Source: Curvibacter cyanobacteriorum
GTDB taxonomy: Bacteria > Pseudomonadota > Gammaproteobacteria > Burkholderiales > Burkholderiaceae_C
Length of the DNA stretch: 64,000 nucleotides
Reading direction: 5' to 3'
Assembly (NCBI RefSeq): GCF_028649475.1
Contig: NZ_JAQSIP010000006.1
Span: 248,001-312,000 of the forward strand
Of the stretch, positions 62,754 through 64,000 are shown piece after piece; the first letter of the stretch is position 1; every line of letters starts with the position of its first letter. The notes under the pieces were generated by a model. That model did no database searches. It saw nothing but the letters and a program-made list of their open reading frames with translations, and was not told the origin of the DNA. Position numbers and translations under genes: made by a program.

Positions 62754-63704
62754 TCAGGCCGGTGCGCTGAAGCCGGTGTCGAAGGTGGCGCGCACGTCCA
62801 GGCGCTGCTTGATCAGGCCCGCGTCGAGGTAGAAGTCGGCGGTGCGCTGCTGCTCGGCAATCACCTCGGCATCGATCGCCTGCCAGCGCGTCTGGCGGCG
62901 CTCAAACTGCAGCTTGGCGGCCTCGACCGGGATGCCGATGATGCGCGCCAGCGTGCCACCAAACTCGGTCGGGTGTTGCCGCGCCCATTGCTGCGCGCGG
63001 GCGGCGCGCTGGGCAAAGTCCTGCAGCACGCTGCGCTTGTCACGCAGGGCGGTGTCGGTGGCGGCCAGGTAGCTCAGACCGCTCCACAGTCCGCGCCCGC
63101 TGACCAGCACACGGGCATGGCCGCCGGTCTCGGCCAGCGCGGTGTAGGGCTCCCAGGTGGCCCAGGCATCGACCGAACCCTGCGTCAGCGCCAGCTTGGC
63201 GTCGGCCGGTGGCAGGAAGCGCAGCTGCACATCCTCGGCCTTGAGGCCCACCGAGGCCAGCGCCTTGAGGGTCACAAAGTGGCCGATCGACCCCCGGTTG
63301 GTGGCCACGCTTTTGCCCTTGAGGTCTTTGGCCGACTTGAGCGGTGAATTCGGGGCCACCAGCACCGCGGTGCCGTAGGCGTCCGAGCGGTTGACCGCGA
63401 AGGCTTTGACACGGCTGCCAGCCGCCAGCGTGAAGATCAGCGGCGCGTCGCCAATCGGCCCCAGGTCCACGGCCTGGGCGTTGAGGGCCTCGGCCAGCGG
63501 CGCGGCCGCGGGGAACTCGGTCCATTGGATGTCGTAGGCCAGCCCTTTGAGCTCGCCAGCCGCTTCCAGCAAGGCCTGCAAGCCCCCCTTCTGGTCCCCG
63601 GCCTTGAGCAGCGGGCGAGCCTGGGCCTGGGCCTGCAGTGCGGGCACGGCCAGGGCAGAAGCCGACAAGCCTCCCAGCCATTGGTTGAAACGACGGCGTT
63701 GCAT
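62754..63704 (-). CDS. SsuA-type ABC substrate-binding protein 4
   Basis: A 316-residue binding protein with a Tat-like or Sec signal (MQRRRFNQWLGGLSASALA, cleavage near QAQAQA). The pattern GDQKGGLQALLEAAGEL, IQWTEFPAAAPLAEALNAQAVDLGPIGDAPLIF (split), DLKGKSVATNRGSIGHF and DAWATWEPY is typical of aliphatic-sulfonate binding proteins. The start at 63704 follows AGGAG 9 bases upstream; the frame extends upstream to 63866 but without a signal sequence. It faces the rhodanese gene 163 bases away. No transporter genes adjoin it. Confidence 0.94.
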   Translation of the reverse strand: MQRRRFNQWLGGLSASALAVPALQAQAQARPLLKAGDQKGGLQALLEAAGELKGLAYDIQWTEFPAAAPLAEALNAQAVDLGPIGDAPLIFTLAAGSRVKAFAVNRSDAYGTAVLVAPNSPLKSAKDLKGKSVATNRGSIGHFVTLKALASVGLKAEDVQLRFLPPADAKLALTQGSVDAWATWEPYTALAETGGHARVLVSGRGLWSGLSYLAATDTALRDKRSVLQDFAQRAARAQQWARQHPTEFGGTLARIIGIPVEAAKLQFERRQTRWQAIDAEVIAEQQRTADFYLDAGLIKQRLDVRATFDTGFSAPA

Positions 63705-64000
63705 GGTCAAAACTCCTGATGCGATGTGGTCAAAACCGCATTGCAGCAGGGCCGCCCCTGGCCGACCACCAAGGTTTTTGCAGATGCTTAGTTGCCCAGC
63801 GAGGCTGGGGCCCACCGCCCCCCATGCCGGAACACAGCAGGCCCGCCCCAGCGAAGCCCCCGACAAACCCTGCGGGCCGTGTCAGAAAAAACCTGACAAG
63901 CGCCACCCCCAAAGGAGACACAGCGCACAGGCAGCGGCCGACTTAATTTCTGATTGGCGGGTATTCACAATCCATTTCAACAGATCGAAACAGCCCACCG
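63705..64000. other. terminal non-coding stretch
   Basis: The last 296 bases contain the upstream region of the binding-protein gene (minus strand). The last 60 bases turn AT-rich, suggesting the promoter of a further gene beyond the window. No coding sequence, RNA or terminator identified. Confidence 0.4.

Overview
The window is high-GC DNA (about two-thirds G+C by eye) from a betaproteobacterium, most likely a Burkholderiales/Comamonadaceae-type organism. Supporting features are the Bug-type tripartite tricarboxylate binding protein, the Burkholderia-type trimeric porin, a fused gallate dioxygenase beside its LysR regulator, DUF2145, and dense chemosensory and c-di-GMP signalling. No insertion sequence, phage gene, CRISPR array or rRNA is visible. 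The left edge holds the 3' end of a tRNA. All recognised genes look intact.

Layout. 1-2.5 kb: tRNA end, a FIST-domain sensor and biotin synthase. 2.8-17.4 kb: a chemosensory cluster. Rightwards from an AT-rich divergent control region (4467-4997) run a receiver protein, a soluble receptor with two signalling tips, a triple-CheW scaffold, CheB, a HEAT-repeat protein, CheR, CheY, CheA, an 85-residue STAS-like protein, a second CheY, a membrane-anchored receptor-like protein and a ParA-type ATPase. Leftwards runs a paralogous CheY plus receptor-like pair, so the same two-gene module sits at both ends in opposite orientation. No cheZ, cheC, cheX or cheD is present. Both anchored receptor-like proteins carry a CheZ-like D-x3-Q signature and a shared IELF tail, and are candidate receptor-phosphatases.

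17.5-24.7 kb: an HTH-receiver protein with reversed domain order overlapping a LOV-like histidine kinase, then a MASE1/CHASE-type histidine kinase, convergent with a GGDEF-EAL protein. 25-30.5 kb: a small exported protein and a DUF2145 protein, then an iron-uptake block (cytochrome b561, PepSY protein, PKHD-type hydroxylase, TonB-dependent siderophore receptor) preceded by a Fur-box-like palindrome. 30.5-35.6 kb: gallate dioxygenase divergent from LysR, porin and Bug protein. 35.7-43 kb: a peptidoglycan-binding lipoprotein, a triple-PAS GGDEF-EAL protein, a five-PAS soluble chemoreceptor and a second triple-CheW protein. 43-48.4 kb: a RutE-like nitroreductase, a molbindin and three envelope proteins of unknown function, one an 830-residue lipoprotein.

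48.5-64 kb: an organosulfur/oxyanion scavenging region with four SsuA/NitT-type binding proteins, one permease/ATPase pair, two flavin monooxygenases (NtaA-like and SsuD-like), a class II aldolase, an SfnB-like acyl-CoA dehydrogenase homologue, a membrane c-type cytochrome in the ABC operon, a thiol dioxygenase and a four-domain rhodanese. Together these could take up sulfonates or thiols, oxidise them and handle the released sulfur. Specific substrates are inference.
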